A DNA stretch of 64,000 bases from Paraburkholderia sp. ZP32-5 (lineage in GTDB: Bacteria > Pseudomonadota > Gammaproteobacteria > Burkholderiales > Burkholderiaceae), in NCBI RefSeq assembly GCF_021390495.1, contig NZ_JAJEJP010000002.1, positions 744,001 through 808,000 on the forward strand. Direction: 5' to 3'. Positions 26,018 to 35,041 of this stretch are shown piece after piece. The notes beneath the pieces are model-generated. The model was given only the letters and a program-made list of their open reading frames with translations, searched no databases and had not been told where the DNA came from. The first letter of the stretch is position 1. Each line of letters starts with the position of its first letter. The position numbers were made by a program, and so were the translations under genes.

Positions 26018-29000
26018 ATGAATCGGCCACCGCTTCGGTTTCCGCTTCGCGCGACCGGCACAGTGCCGGTGCGGAATTGGCGTTGGCTCAAATGGGGGCT
26101 CGCGGCGGCCTTCCTCGTTGCGATAGTACTGATTGCGCGCGTCGCGCAGACCGAAATCGAAACCTCGCGGCTACAAGCGCATTACCTTTCCGAACTGACC
26201 CGCGACATCGCTTTTTCCGTCGATGAAGGTCCCAGCCATTCGATCCGTTTCCCGCAAACCGACAAAGGTCCGTACGACACGCGCCTCGGTTACGCATTGC
26301 TACCGCAGATCCAGCAGCGCCTGTTGCAACGTGGCTTCGAAATCAGCTCGCAGGCGCGCGATTCCGAGCGGATGTTGTCGCTCGCCGACGAGGGTCTTTT
26401 CCTGCCCTACGAAGAGAAAGACACCGCCGGTCTGCAACTGTTCGACGGCACCGGCGCACCGCTTTTCAGCGCGCAGTTTCCGGGGCGCGTCTATGAAAAC
26501 TTCGACGCGATTCCACCGCTCGTCGTGAATTCGCTGCTGTTTATCGAAGACCGCTATCTGCTCGACCCGAATCAGCCGAACCGTAATCCGGCGATCGACT
26601 GGGGGCGCTTCAGCCGCGCGCTGGTCGATCAGGGCGCGCGTCTCGTCAACCATCATCAGCAAACGCCGGGCGGCAGCACGCTCGCAACGCAGATCGAAAA
26701 GTTTCGTCATTCGGCTGGCGGTCGCACGGCGACGCCGCCGGAAAAGCTGCGGCAAATCGCGTCCGCTTCGGTGAGGGCCTATCTGAACGGCCCGCAGACG
26801 ATGCCCGCGCGGCAGCAGATCGTCGTTCATTACCTGAACTCGGTGCCGCTTGCCGCGCAGCCAGGTATTGGCGAAATCAACGGTATCGGTGACGGCCTCG
26901 CCGCCTGGTATGGGCGCGATTTCCGCGAAACCAACCGCCTGTTGAAAGCGCCGTCCACCGACGCGAATCTGCCGGGGCGAGGGCTCGCGTTTCGCGAAGT
27001 GCTATCGCTGATGATCGCGCAGCGCGCGCCGTCGTTTTTCCTGCAGCGCGGCTATCCCGAACTCGAACGGCTGACCGACAGCTATCTGCGGCTGCTCGCG
27101 AGCGGCGGCGTGATCTCGGCGCCGTTACGCGATGCGGCGCTGGCCGCGCACGTCGAACTGCATCGCACGTCGGCGCATGTACCCGATACCAGTTCGTTCG
27201 TGTCGCGCAAGGCGGTGACGTCGATGCGTTCGCACCTGCTCGCGGCGCTCGGCCTGCGCAGCTTCTACGAACTCGATCGGCTCGACGCACAGGCGCAAGG
27301 TACGCTGAACAATGACGTGCAGCAGGCGGTCGCCGAACGGCTCGCTGCCGCCGCGACGCGTGATGGCGCGAAGGCCGCGGGCCTCGTCGGTTTCGAAATG
27401 CTGCGCGCGTCCGATGACCCGTCGCATATCGCGTACAGCTTTACGCTGTTCGAGCGGCACGGCGATGCGAATCTCGTTCGCGTGCAAACCGATAGCGTGA
27501 ATCAGCCGTTCGATATCAATTCCGGCGCGCGCCTGAACCTCGGCTCGACCGCAAAACTGCGTACGGTGGTCACCTATTTGCAGATCGTCACCGATCTGCA
27601 TGCGCGCTATGGCTCGCTAAGCGATGCCGAGCTGAAGGCGGTCAACCCCGATCCGAACGATCGGCTCACGCGTTGGGCCATCGACTATCTGCTGCACACG
27701 CGTGACCATTCATTGCAGCCGATGCTCGACGCGGCCGTCGAACGCAAATACTCGGCTAGCCCCGGCGAAACCTTCTATACCGGCGGCGGCGCGCAAACCT
27801 TCACGAACTTCGAGTCCGACGACAACAGCCGCATCCTGACCGTGCATCGCGCGTTCCAGCATTCGGTGAACCTGGTATTCGTGCGACTGATGCGCGACAT
27901 CGTCCACTATGAGATGGTGCAAACCACGGGACCGTCGTCGCAATGGCTCGGCGATCCGGCGGTCCGCAAGATGTACCTGACGCGTTTCGCCGATCAGGAA
28001 AGCCGCGTGTATATGAAACGCTTCTACACGAAGTATCACGGCAAGACGCCCGACCAGGCGCTCACGCTGTTGCTGCTCGGCGTGCGCAAATCGCCGCCGA
28101 AAGTGGCGACCGTATTGCGCAGCGTCGCGCCCGACGAATCGGACGCATGGTTCAACCAGATGATGCGCGCGGCGTTGAAGAACACGCCGGCCGCTTCGAT
28201 GCTCGATGACGAAGATCTCGCGAATCTGTACACGAAGTACGGTATCGACCGTTTCAATCTGAACGACCGCGGCTATATTTCGAGCGTGCATCCGCTCGAA
28301 CTGTGGACGCTCAACTATCTGCGCGCGCATCCGGACGCGACGCTTGCGCAGATCGAAAGCGCGAGCCAGGACGTGCGTCTGTCGACCTACTCGTGGCTAT
28401 TCAAGACGCGCTACCACGCGACTCAAGATCGCCGCATCAAGCGCATGGTCGAACTGCGCGCGTACGACGCGATCGGCAAATCGTGGCAGGCGCTCGGCTA
28501 TCCGTTTGCGAACCTCACGCCATCGTATGCGGCGGCGATTGGCGCATCGGGCGACCGGCCCGCGGCGCTCGCGCAACTGATCGGCGTGATCGCGAACGAC
28601 GGCAAGAAAGTGCCGACCGAAACGTTGACGCAAATCGATTTCGCGAAAGACACGCCTTACGAAACGCATTTCCGGCGCGTGTCGGTTGCGCCGCAGCAGC
28701 AGGTGTCGCCGGAGATCGCCAGCGAAGTCCGGATGCTGTTGCGCGACGTCGTGACGGGCGGCACCGCGCGGCGTCTCGCGCAAGGCATGACGTTCCCCGA
28801 CGGCAAGACGCTCGACGTGTACGGCAAGACCGGCACCGGCGACCAGCGCCTGAACGTGTATGCGAAGGGCGCGCGGCTGATCGAGTCGCGCAAGGTGAAT
28901 CGCAGCGCGACTTTCGTGTTTGCGCTCGGCGATCGTTTCTACGGCACGCTGACCGCGTGGGTCCACGAACCGTATGCAGCACGTTATGACTTTACGAGTG

Positions 29001-29128
29001 CGCTGGCCGTGCAGTTGCTGAAGTCGATGGCGCCGGCGTTGCAGCCGTTGCTCGATGTTCCTGCTAATAAAGCTGCCCCGGTGCGGGCTGAAGCGAAGCC
29101 GGCCGACACGAAAGTCGTCGGGAAGTGA
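26018..29128 (+). CDS. Class A (bifunctional) penicillin-binding protein, 1036 residues
   Basis: A short cytoplasmic tail and one membrane anchor (residues 24-42) precede a GT51 glycosyltransferase domain with E177 in FIEDRYLLDP and QTPGGSTLATQIEKF. A transpeptidase domain follows, with the nucleophile motif S510-T-A-K513, the S616-V-N618 motif and KTGTGD near residue 940. It should polymerise and cross-link peptidoglycan in the periplasm. It is longer than PBP1a/1b, with large insertions between the SVN and KTG motifs. The locus is monocistronic and lacks mrcA/mrcB neighbours. ATG 26018 (GGGGAGAG upstream) is favoured over 25973. Confidence 0.85.
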   Translation: MNRPPLRFPLRATGTVPVRNWRWLKWGLAAAFLVAIVLIARVAQTEIETSRLQAHYLSELTRDIAFSVDEGPSHSIRFPQTDKGPYDTRLGYALLPQIQQRLLQRGFEISSQARDSERMLSLADEGLFLPYEEKDTAGLQLFDGTGAPLFSAQFPGRVYENFDAIPPLVVNSLLFIEDRYLLDPNQPNRNPAIDWGRFSRALVDQGARLVNHHQQTPGGSTLATQIEKFRHSAGGRTATPPEKLRQIASASVRAYLNGPQTMPARQQIVVHYLNSVPLAAQPGIGEINGIGDGLAAWYGRDFRETNRLLKAPSTDANLPGRGLAFREVLSLMIAQRAPSFFLQRGYPELERLTDSYLRLLASGGVISAPLRDAALAAHVELHRTSAHVPDTSSFVSRKAVTSMRSHLLAALGLRSFYELDRLDAQAQGTLNNDVQQAVAERLAAAATRDGAKAAGLVGFEMLRASDDPSHIAYSFTLFERHGDANLVRVQTDSVNQPFDINSGARLNLGSTAKLRTVVTYLQIVTDLHARYGSLSDAELKAVNPDPNDRLTRWAIDYLLHTRDHSLQPMLDAAVERKYSASPGETFYTGGGAQTFTNFESDDNSRILTVHRAFQHSVNLVFVRLMRDIVHYEMVQTTGPSSQWLGDPAVRKMYLTRFADQESRVYMKRFYTKYHGKTPDQALTLLLLGVRKSPPKVATVLRSVAPDESDAWFNQMMRAALKNTPAASMLDDEDLANLYTKYGIDRFNLNDRGYISSVHPLELWTLNYLRAHPDATLAQIESASQDVRLSTYSWLFKTRYHATQDRRIKRMVELRAYDAIGKSWQALGYPFANLTPSYAAAIGASGDRPAALAQLIGVIANDGKKVPTETLTQIDFAKDTPYETHFRRVSVAPQQQVSPEIASEVRMLLRDVVTGGTARRLAQGMTFPDGKTLDVYGKTGTGDQRLNVYAKGARLIESRKVNRSATFVFALGDRFYGTLTAWVHEPYAARYDFTSALAVQLLKSMAPALQPLLDVPANKAAPVRAEAKPADTKVVGK

Positions 29129-29248
29129 ACGGTGTTGTTATCGAGTCTTGCAAGAGAAAAAGAAGGGGAGCGCGGGAACGTTAGAACCTGAGAGACGCGC
29201 GGTGATTGACGCGTGACACAAAAAAACGCTCGCGCTTACCCCTCGTCA

Positions 29249-30505
29249 TTACCCCTCCTCATAACTCGCATCCGACGCCGCCGGCTTCAGAAACAGCTCA
29301 TGCACCGGCGCGAAATGCGCATAGAGCGGCAGAATCGCACCGCCCATCGCACGCGCATCGGCGCCGATCGCGCCTTCGAGCAGTTGCGGCCGCACCATTC
29401 CCTCCCATTCGAAGCGATCGAGCACGCGCTCGGTGCGGCGAATGATTTCGCGCAGCAGTTGCCGGTCGAGTTCGCCGTCGACTACGACGGCTTCGAGATC
29501 GAGCAACGCCGCTGCATTGGTCAGCGCGTTCGCGATCGCGGGACAGGCGCTATCGAGCCACTGCTCGGTATATCGCCACAATTCGGGCGACAGCGCGCGA
29601 TGATCGTGCGCGGCGGCGGCCGGTGCGCCGGCGTCGCTAAACAGCTTTTCGAGCACGAAGCCGGAGGCCGCATGCAGCAATTGCCGCGCGGGCTTGCGCG
29701 CGCTGCCTTCGCGCAGCGGAATCGAACCGACCGCGCCGGCGTTGTCGTGCGGGCCGCCATGCAGGTGCCCGTCGATCACCAGACCGCCGCCGATAAACGT
29801 GCCGACGAACAAATACAGAAAGTTGTGAATGCCACGACCCTGGCCCATCACGAGTTCGGCGGCGCAGGCTGCCGTGGTGTCTTTCGCGAATTCAACGGGC
29901 AGCCCCGTCATCGTCGCGATGCGCGCGCGCAGATCGATGTCGTGCCATGCGTCGAGTGCATCGGGCGGCGCGCCGAGAAAATCGCGCCAGCCGCCGAGCC
30001 AGAGCGGCGCCGCGACGCCGACGCCGACCACCTTGCCGGCTTTCGCACCGAGCGTCTGATGGACGCGCGCGAGTTTGCTTTCGAGCGCGGGAAACAGCGC
30101 GCGCGGATCGGGGTACGCATACTCGAACACGTCGCGGCTCACGACATGGCCGGCAAAATCCATCGCCAGCACATCGAGGCTGCGGCGTCCGACCTTGATA
30201 CCGATCGTGTATGCGCCGTCCGCGCGCAACGCGATCGGCACCGACGGCTGACCGATCCGGCCACGCACACGCGCCTGCTTTTCCAGCAGACCGTCGTCGA
30301 TCAAACGGTCGACGATCATCGACACCGTCTGCATCGAAAGACGCGTGAGACGGCCCACGTCGGCTTTCGGCAGCGGTCCATGCAGGCGGATCGTTTGCAG
30401 CACGATGCGCTCGTTGAACTGCCGCATGCCGACCTGATTCGAGCCGACCGTGCGTTTGGCGGGCGAACGGGCTTTGCTACCGGTGTTGGCGCTGGTGGTA
30501 TCCAT
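29249..30505 (-). CDS. ROK-family transcriptional repressor (FrcR/NagC-like)
   Basis: 418 residues: an N-terminal winged helix (about 22-85; NERIVLQTIRLHGPLPKADVGRLTRLSMQTVSMIVDRL) followed by a ROK sugar-kinase-like domain with VGVGVAAPLWLGG and FVGTFIGGGLVIDG. The canonical ROK zinc motif (CxCGxxGC) is not evident; the region after GSIPLREG has lost it. It lies 29 bp downstream of frcA and is probably the last gene of frcBCAR. The palindrome at 33595-33617 before frcB is its likely operator, with a sugar or sugar phosphate as inducer. Confidence 0.82.
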   Translation of the reverse strand: MDTTSANTGSKARSPAKRTVGSNQVGMRQFNERIVLQTIRLHGPLPKADVGRLTRLSMQTVSMIVDRLIDDGLLEKQARVRGRIGQPSVPIALRADGAYTIGIKVGRRSLDVLAMDFAGHVVSRDVFEYAYPDPRALFPALESKLARVHQTLGAKAGKVVGVGVAAPLWLGGWRDFLGAPPDALDAWHDIDLRARIATMTGLPVEFAKDTTAACAAELVMGQGRGIHNFLYLFVGTFIGGGLVIDGHLHGGPHDNAGAVGSIPLREGSARKPARQLLHAASGFVLEKLFSDAGAPAAAAHDHRALSPELWRYTEQWLDSACPAIANALTNAAALLDLEAVVVDGELDRQLLREIIRRTERVLDRFEWEGMVRPQLLEGAIGADARAMGGAILPLYAHFAPVHELFLKPAASDASYEEG

Positions 30506-30534
30506 CGTCGTATGGGCCTGGGCTTAGCTGTGCG

Positions 30535-31338
30535 TCACGCGATTGCCTTGACGTCGGCTTCCTTCGCGCCGGTCATGATCGCGACCGCCTCCGACATATG
30601 CACGTCCTTCGTATTGACCAGCGCCGCGCGCCGGCCAAGCCGCTGGATATGGATGCGGTCCGCGACTTCGAACACATGCGGCATGTTGTGGCTGATTAGA
30701 ATAACCGGCAGGCCGCGCTCACGCACGCGCCGGATCAACTCCAGCACCATGTTGCCTTCCTTCACACCGAGCGCGGCGGTCGGTTCGTCGAGAATCACGA
30801 CGTGCCGTGCAAACGCCGCGCTGCGTGCTACCGCGACACCCTGGCGCTGGCCGCCAGATAACGTTTCGACCGCCTGACGCATCGAGCGGATGCCGATCTG
30901 CAGGTCCTTCATATGCGCGGTCGCTTCTTCGAGCATGCGGCGCTTGTCGATCATTTTGAACAGCGAGCCGCGCCAGCCCGGCTTGACCAGTTCGCGCGCG
31001 AGGAACAGGTTTTCGGCGATGCTCATCGCGGGCGCGACCGCGAGTTCCTGATACACGGTTTCGATGCCTTGCGCGCGCGCATCGAGCGGACTGCGGAATT
31101 TGACCGGCTTGCCGTCGAGCAGAATCTCGCCTTCGTCGGGCACCGTCGCGCCGGACAATGCCTTGATCAGCGATGATTTGCCCGCGCCGTTGTCGCCGAT
31201 CACCGCGAGAATTTCACCGGGCAGCACTTCGAAATCGCAACCGTCGAGCGCGGTCACGTTGCCATAACGTTTGACGAGTCCGCGCGCCTGCAGAACCGGC
31301 ATCGCGGCAGCGGCGGGAGTGGAGAGAGACGTCGACAT
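30535..31338 (-). CDS. frcA: Sugar ABC transporter ATPase (FrcA-like, single nucleotide-binding domain)
   Basis: 267 residues with Walker A GDNGAGKSSL, signature LSGGQRQGVAVARS, Walker B VVILDEPTAALG and H-loop ISHNM. CUT2 transporters usually have two fused ATPase domains; FrcA-type proteins have one, as here. It powers import by FrcC/FrcB at the inner membrane. The start at 31338 is preceded by AGGAG and is 20 bp from the frcC stop. Substrate by family: fructose, possibly ribose or mannose. Confidence 0.82.
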   Translation of the reverse strand: MSTSLSTPAAAAMPVLQARGLVKRYGNVTALDGCDFEVLPGEILAVIGDNGAGKSSLIKALSGATVPDEGEILLDGKPVKFRSPLDARAQGIETVYQELAVAPAMSIAENLFLARELVKPGWRGSLFKMIDKRRMLEEATAHMKDLQIGIRSMRQAVETLSGGQRQGVAVARSAAFARHVVILDEPTAALGVKEGNMVLELIRRVRERGLPVILISHNMPHVFEVADRIHIQRLGRRAALVNTKDVHMSEAVAIMTGAKEADVKAIA

Positions 31339-31358
31339 GACAGGGCTCCTATGCGTGC

Positions 31359-32348
31359 TCAACGGCCGCGGTGCGAGAGTTTATCGGCGGCGACCGCGAG
31401 AATCACCAGCATGCCGGTGATCAGTACCTGGTACACCGACGACACGCCGATCAACGTCAGGCCATTGCGAAACACGCCGACGATCAGCGCGCCAAGCAGC
31501 GTACCGACGATCGAACCTCGCCCGCCGAACAGACTCGTGCCGCCGAGCACGACCGCGGTGATGCTGTCGAGGTTTTCGGTTTGCCCCGCTTGCGGATCGC
31601 CGACGCCGGTACGCGATACCGACAGCAACGCGGCAATCCCGTAGATCGCGCCGGCGAGCGTGTACACGGTCAGCAGGATTCGTTGCGACGACAGGCCCAT
31701 CAGCCGCGCAGCTTCCGCGTTATTGCCGAGCGCATACAGATGCCGGCCCGGCACCGTGTCGCGCAGCACGAACCATGTGGCCAGATACATCAGCAGCGTG
31801 AGCACGGTGCCGTACGTAACTTCGGCCGCTCCGAGCCTGAACGTGTTGCCGAAGAACATGATCGCGTCGGGCAGGTTCGACACGCTTTCCGCGTTCGAAT
31901 AGATCTGCGTGAGCGCGAATGCAATGTTCAACGTACCCAGCGTGACGATGAACGCGGGCAGCTTGATGCGCGTGATCAACAGGCCGTTCAACAGGCCGAA
32001 CAGCATGCTTGCGCCGATGCCGCACAGAATCGCGAGAATCGGCGGTACGCCGAGCACCACCGCGAACTTGGTCATGATGATCGAGCCGAATGCCATCACC
32101 ATGCCGCACGAAAGATCGATGCCGCCTGTCAGCACGATCAGCGTCTGGCCGATCGCGATGACCGCGACGACCATCGTCTGTTGCAGGATCAACGACAGGT
32201 TCTGGAACGATAGAAAACGATTGCTCTGCGAGATGAAAAACGCGCAGGCCAGTACCAGTGCAATCAGCGGTCCGGCTTCGGACAGCGAAGGCAGGTGTTC
32301 GGTGAAAGACGGGCGCCGGCGGCCGGCGGGCGCGGAAGGGGTCGACAT
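31359..32348 (-). CDS. frcC: Sugar ABC transporter permease (FrcC-like)
   Basis: A 329-residue CUT2 (RbsC/FrcC) permease with about 8-10 membrane segments and the family motifs VVAVIAIGQTLIVLTGGIDLS and AVVLGGTSLFGGRGS. The start MSTPSAPAG at 32348 is chosen because the longer frame from 32396 adds a non-homologous leader. The GRGSIVGTLLGALIVGV segment near the C-terminus forms the ATPase-contacting region. It works with FrcA and FrcB. Confidence 0.84.
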   Translation of the reverse strand: MSTPSAPAGRRRPSFTEHLPSLSEAGPLIALVLACAFFISQSNRFLSFQNLSLILQQTMVVAVIAIGQTLIVLTGGIDLSCGMVMAFGSIIMTKFAVVLGVPPILAILCGIGASMLFGLLNGLLITRIKLPAFIVTLGTLNIAFALTQIYSNAESVSNLPDAIMFFGNTFRLGAAEVTYGTVLTLLMYLATWFVLRDTVPGRHLYALGNNAEAARLMGLSSQRILLTVYTLAGAIYGIAALLSVSRTGVGDPQAGQTENLDSITAVVLGGTSLFGGRGSIVGTLLGALIVGVFRNGLTLIGVSSVYQVLITGMLVILAVAADKLSHRGR

Positions 32349-32484
32349 GATGGCAGTCCTCGATACATGAGCGTGACCGGGAGGGCGGTGTAGCACTCAA
32401 ATGAAGCTCAGATGAAGTGCACACCGGGGTCACGCGGCAAATCCAGTGGCGGCCCGGTATGACGGGCCGCGTTTCCCATACCCG

Positions 32485-33489
32485 TTACTTGTTGCCCCAG
32501 CAATTGTCGAGGCCGAACGTCGTGTCCTTGCTGTCGATGCCGGACATCGGCTTGTCGGTAATCAGCGTGACGCCGGTGTCCTTGTAGCCGGACACCTTCT
32601 TGCCGGTCTTCGCATAGTCGACGCCCGCGCTTACACCGAGCGCGGCCATCTTCAGCGGATACTGCTGCGAGGTCGCGGCGATCGCGCCGGCTTTCACGTT
32701 GCGCACGCCTTCGCAACCACCGTCGATCGATACGATCATCACGCTCTTGTCCTTGCCCGCCGCTTTCAGTGCACGATAGGCACCCGCCGCGGCCGGTTCG
32801 TTGATCGTGTACACGACGTTGATGTCCGGTGCTTTCTGCAGGCAGTTTTCCATCGCCGTCTGGCCCTTCGCCTGATCGCCGCGCGTGTCCTGACTGCAGA
32901 CGATCGACGGATCGCCTTCCTTCACGCCGAAGCCCTGCAGGAAGCCGTTATGACGCAGCACGCCGACCGATACGCCGGGCGCGAGATCGAGCGTCGCGAT
33001 CTTCGCGGGCTTGCCGTTTAGCGCGGCCTTTGCGTATTCGCCGATCAGCACGCCGGCCTTGAAATTGTCGGTCGCGAACAGCGCGTCGGTGGCGTCCTGC
33101 GGCTGGGTCGGCGTATCGAGCGCGACGACCATCACGCCGGCCGCGCGCGCTTTCTTGATGCTCGGCACGATCGCCTTGGTATCGCTCGGCGTGATCAGAA
33201 TCGCTTTTGCGCCGGCCGTCATCATGTTTTCGATTGCGGTGACCTGGCTCGCGTTGTCGCCATCGAACTTGCCGGCTGCGCTCATCAGTTTCGCGCCGTC
33301 TTTCGACGCCTCGGCTTCGGCGCCCTGGCGCATCTTCACGAAGAACGGATTTGTGTCCGTCTTCGTGATCAGGCCGATGACCGGTTGATCGGCCGCCTGA
33401 GTCGCGCTCGCGCACCACACCGTGGATGCCGCGACGCACAGTGACACGAGTTTCCTGGCCACAGGATGCCTGCGGGAATTCAGCTTCAT
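32485..33489 (-). CDS. frcB: Periplasmic sugar-binding protein (FrcB-like)
   Basis: 334 residues with a signal peptide (cleavage near ATQA-A, residue 33) and a type I periplasmic binding fold. FrcB-like motifs are [38 protein letters not shown] and [22 protein letters not shown]. It delivers sugar to FrcC. First gene of the leftward operon; the 136-bp gap to frcC has no evident gene. A perfect 8-bp-arm inverted repeat lies 106 bp upstream of its start. Confidence 0.85.
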   Translation of the reverse strand: MKLNSRRHPVARKLVSLCVAASTVWCASATQAADQPVIGLITKTDTNPFFVKMRQGAEAEASKDGAKLMSAAGKFDGDNASQVTAIENMMTAGAKAILITPSDTKAIVPSIKKARAAGVMVVALDTPTQPQDATDALFATDNFKAGVLIGEYAKAALNGKPAKIATLDLAPGVSVGVLRHNGFLQGFGVKEGDPSIVCSQDTRGDQAKGQTAMENCLQKAPDINVVYTINEPAAAGAYRALKAAGKDKSVMIVSIDGGCEGVRNVKAGAIAATSQQYPLKMAALGVSAGVDYAKTGKKVSGYKDTGVTLITDKPMSGIDSKDTTFGLDNCWGNK

Positions 33490-33594
33490 GGGACGCTCCT
33501 CCGAGAATGGGCAACGACGTGACGAACTGCATGGGGTGATCGCATGTGCGGACAGGTCTTTGATGACCTGGCGCGATACGGCGACTGGAGCCGC

Positions 33595-33617
33595 CTAAAT
33601 CACTTTGGTTGATTTAG
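33595..33617. promoter_or_regulatory. Palindromic operator candidate upstream of frcB
   Basis: CTAAATCA and TGATTTAG are perfect inverted arms around a 7-bp centre. It is placed for control of the frcBCA-ROK operon, and the ROK repressor encoded at the operon end is the natural binder. Binding is inferred, not shown. Confidence 0.6.
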
Positions 33618-33744
33618 TACAGCAGGCGCATCGGCGATCGTCAAGCAGACGTGATGTGCGGGAATTTGCCGTGTGGGAATTCGCGCCGGAACGGTCAGAC
33701 ATGCTGAGCAAGGATCACACGCTTTGATGCGGCGCAAGGTGACA

Positions 33745-33772
33745 GAGCCGGACTTCGGGAAAGTCCTGGCTC
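33745..33772. other. Hairpin with 11-bp stem between frcB and lacI-type gene
   Basis: GAGCCGGACTT (33745-33755) pairs with AAGTCC and GGCTC (33761-33772) with one bulged T. No T tract follows on either strand. It could be a weak transcript end for the LacI gene. A further short inverted repeat, TTAGT/ACTAA, lies at 33781-33797. Confidence 0.4.
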
Positions 33773-33813
33773 GATTGAAATTAGTTTGAAAGACTAACGA
33801 TGCGTTATCGGGG

Positions 33814-34848
33814 CTATCGGCGTGAACGTGGCGGCGCGGTCGAAGCCCGCACGATCAGTTTGGGCTCCGACGAAATCCGCATCGGCACGTTTTGCGCGCC
33901 ACGTCCCGCCTGCCCATACGACGACTCGATCAACTCGCGCAGCAACGTCACCGCGAGTCCTGCGACTTCGACGGTCGGTACGGCCACCGTGGTCAGCGCG
34001 GGACGCGATTCGCGCGCGAGCTGGATATCGGTGATGCCGATCACGGACAGATCGTCCGGTACGCGCAGGCCGAGATCCGCTGCCGCTTGCATCGCGCCGA
34101 GCGCGGGCAGGTCGTTGGTCGCGAAGATCGCGGTGATCTGCGGATCGGCTTCGAGCAGCGCGCGCGCTGCCAGGTAGCCGCCGTGAATCGTATCGACCGC
34201 ATGCCGCACGCGGTTTTTCCTGACCCCGGCCGCGCGCAGCGCATCGACGAAACCCTCGTAGCGCGCCGCGTGAATGCCCGACGCCTTGCTGCCGACAATC
34301 GCACCGATGCGCTCATGCCCCAGTTCGAGCAGATGCTTGCCGGCTAACTCGCCAGCCAGACGGAAATCGACCGCGACGCATGGCAGGCCCGGTGGCTCGT
34401 TGGGCCGTTCCCACATGCATAGCACGACGGGCGTGCCACGCTTTTCGGTCGCATGCAGATCGACGAAATCGAGGTTCGCGTTCGTCACCAGCACGCCCTC
34501 CGACAGCGTGCCGGCGATCTGGTCGAGATACGCGCGGCCGGTCAGCGGCTCCTCGTTGGTATTGCAGATGATCACGAAATGGCCGCTCGTGCGCGCCGCG
34601 CGTTCGACCGCGAGCGCGAACTCCGGATAGAACGGATTGGCGATGCTCGACACCATCAGCGCGAGTGTCGGCGCGCGGCCCTCGGCGAGTGCGCGTGCGG
34701 CCAGATGCGGACGATAGCCGAGCGCTTCGACCGCATCGAGTACGCGCTGCCGCGTGATCTCGCCGACCCGGCCGCGATTGCGCAACACGTTCGATACCGT
34801 GGCCGGTGTGACGCCGGCATGCTGCGCGACTTCGCTGAGTGTGGTCAT
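33814..34848 (-). CDS. LacI-family repressor of the beta-galactoside locus
   Basis: 344 residues: LacI helix-turn-helix at the N-terminus (TLSEVAQHAGVTPATVSNVLRNRGRVGEITRQRVLDAVEALGYRPHLAARAL) and a periplasmic-binding-type effector domain (about 62-335) ending with the LacI hinge-to-core pattern. The start at 34848 is the ATG immediately before TTLSEVA. It is divergent from the ABC/GH42 operon; a perfect 16-bp palindrome in the gap is the likely operator. The inducer is probably a galactoside or its product. Confidence 0.85.
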   Translation of the reverse strand: MTTLSEVAQHAGVTPATVSNVLRNRGRVGEITRQRVLDAVEALGYRPHLAARALAEGRAPTLALMVSSIANPFYPEFALAVERAARTSGHFVIICNTNEEPLTGRAYLDQIAGTLSEGVLVTNANLDFVDLHATEKRGTPVVLCMWERPNEPPGLPCVAVDFRLAGELAGKHLLELGHERIGAIVGSKASGIHAARYEGFVDALRAAGVRKNRVRHAVDTIHGGYLAARALLEADPQITAIFATNDLPALGAMQAAADLGLRVPDDLSVIGITDIQLARESRPALTTVAVPTVEVAGLAVTLLRELIESSYGQAGRGAQNVPMRISSEPKLIVRASTAPPRSRR

Positions 34849-34955
34849 GATGGATTCATTATTTGGGATGACTGCCCGGCATTTGCTTCGCGACGCAAGG
34901 CGCGGCAACATCTGTCGACGAACAGCCGTACAAAACGATATCGGAGACAGCCCAA

Positions 34956-34971
34956 CGATCGCATGCGATCG
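34956..34971. promoter_or_regulatory. Perfect 16-bp palindrome CGATCGCATGCGATCG
   Basis: A second perfect palindrome in the LacI/ABC divergent gap, 18 bp from the GATTAA site and followed by ATTTTTT. Its centre is AT rather than the CG typical of LacI operators, so it may bind another factor or be incidental. Confidence 0.35.
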
Positions 34972-34988
34972 ATTTTTTCGGGCCTGCT

Positions 34989-35004
34989 GATTAAGCGCTT
35001 AATC
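34989..35004. promoter_or_regulatory. Perfect 16-bp palindrome, probable LacI-type operator
   Basis: GATTAAGCGCTTAATC has perfect dyad symmetry with the central CG typical of LacI-family operators. It sits in the 193-bp divergent gap, 37 bp before the ABC ATPase start. A further GATTAA half-site lies exactly 30 bp downstream (35019-35024). Confidence 0.7.
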
Positions 35005-35041
35005 TCCGACTTCGGGCCGATTAAATCACGGAGTCGATTCA

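Noticed and set aside
34956..34971. The CGATCGCATGCGATCG palindrome plus T run as a terminator
   Set aside because: It has no loop and lies upstream of both divergent genes, where a terminator is not expected.
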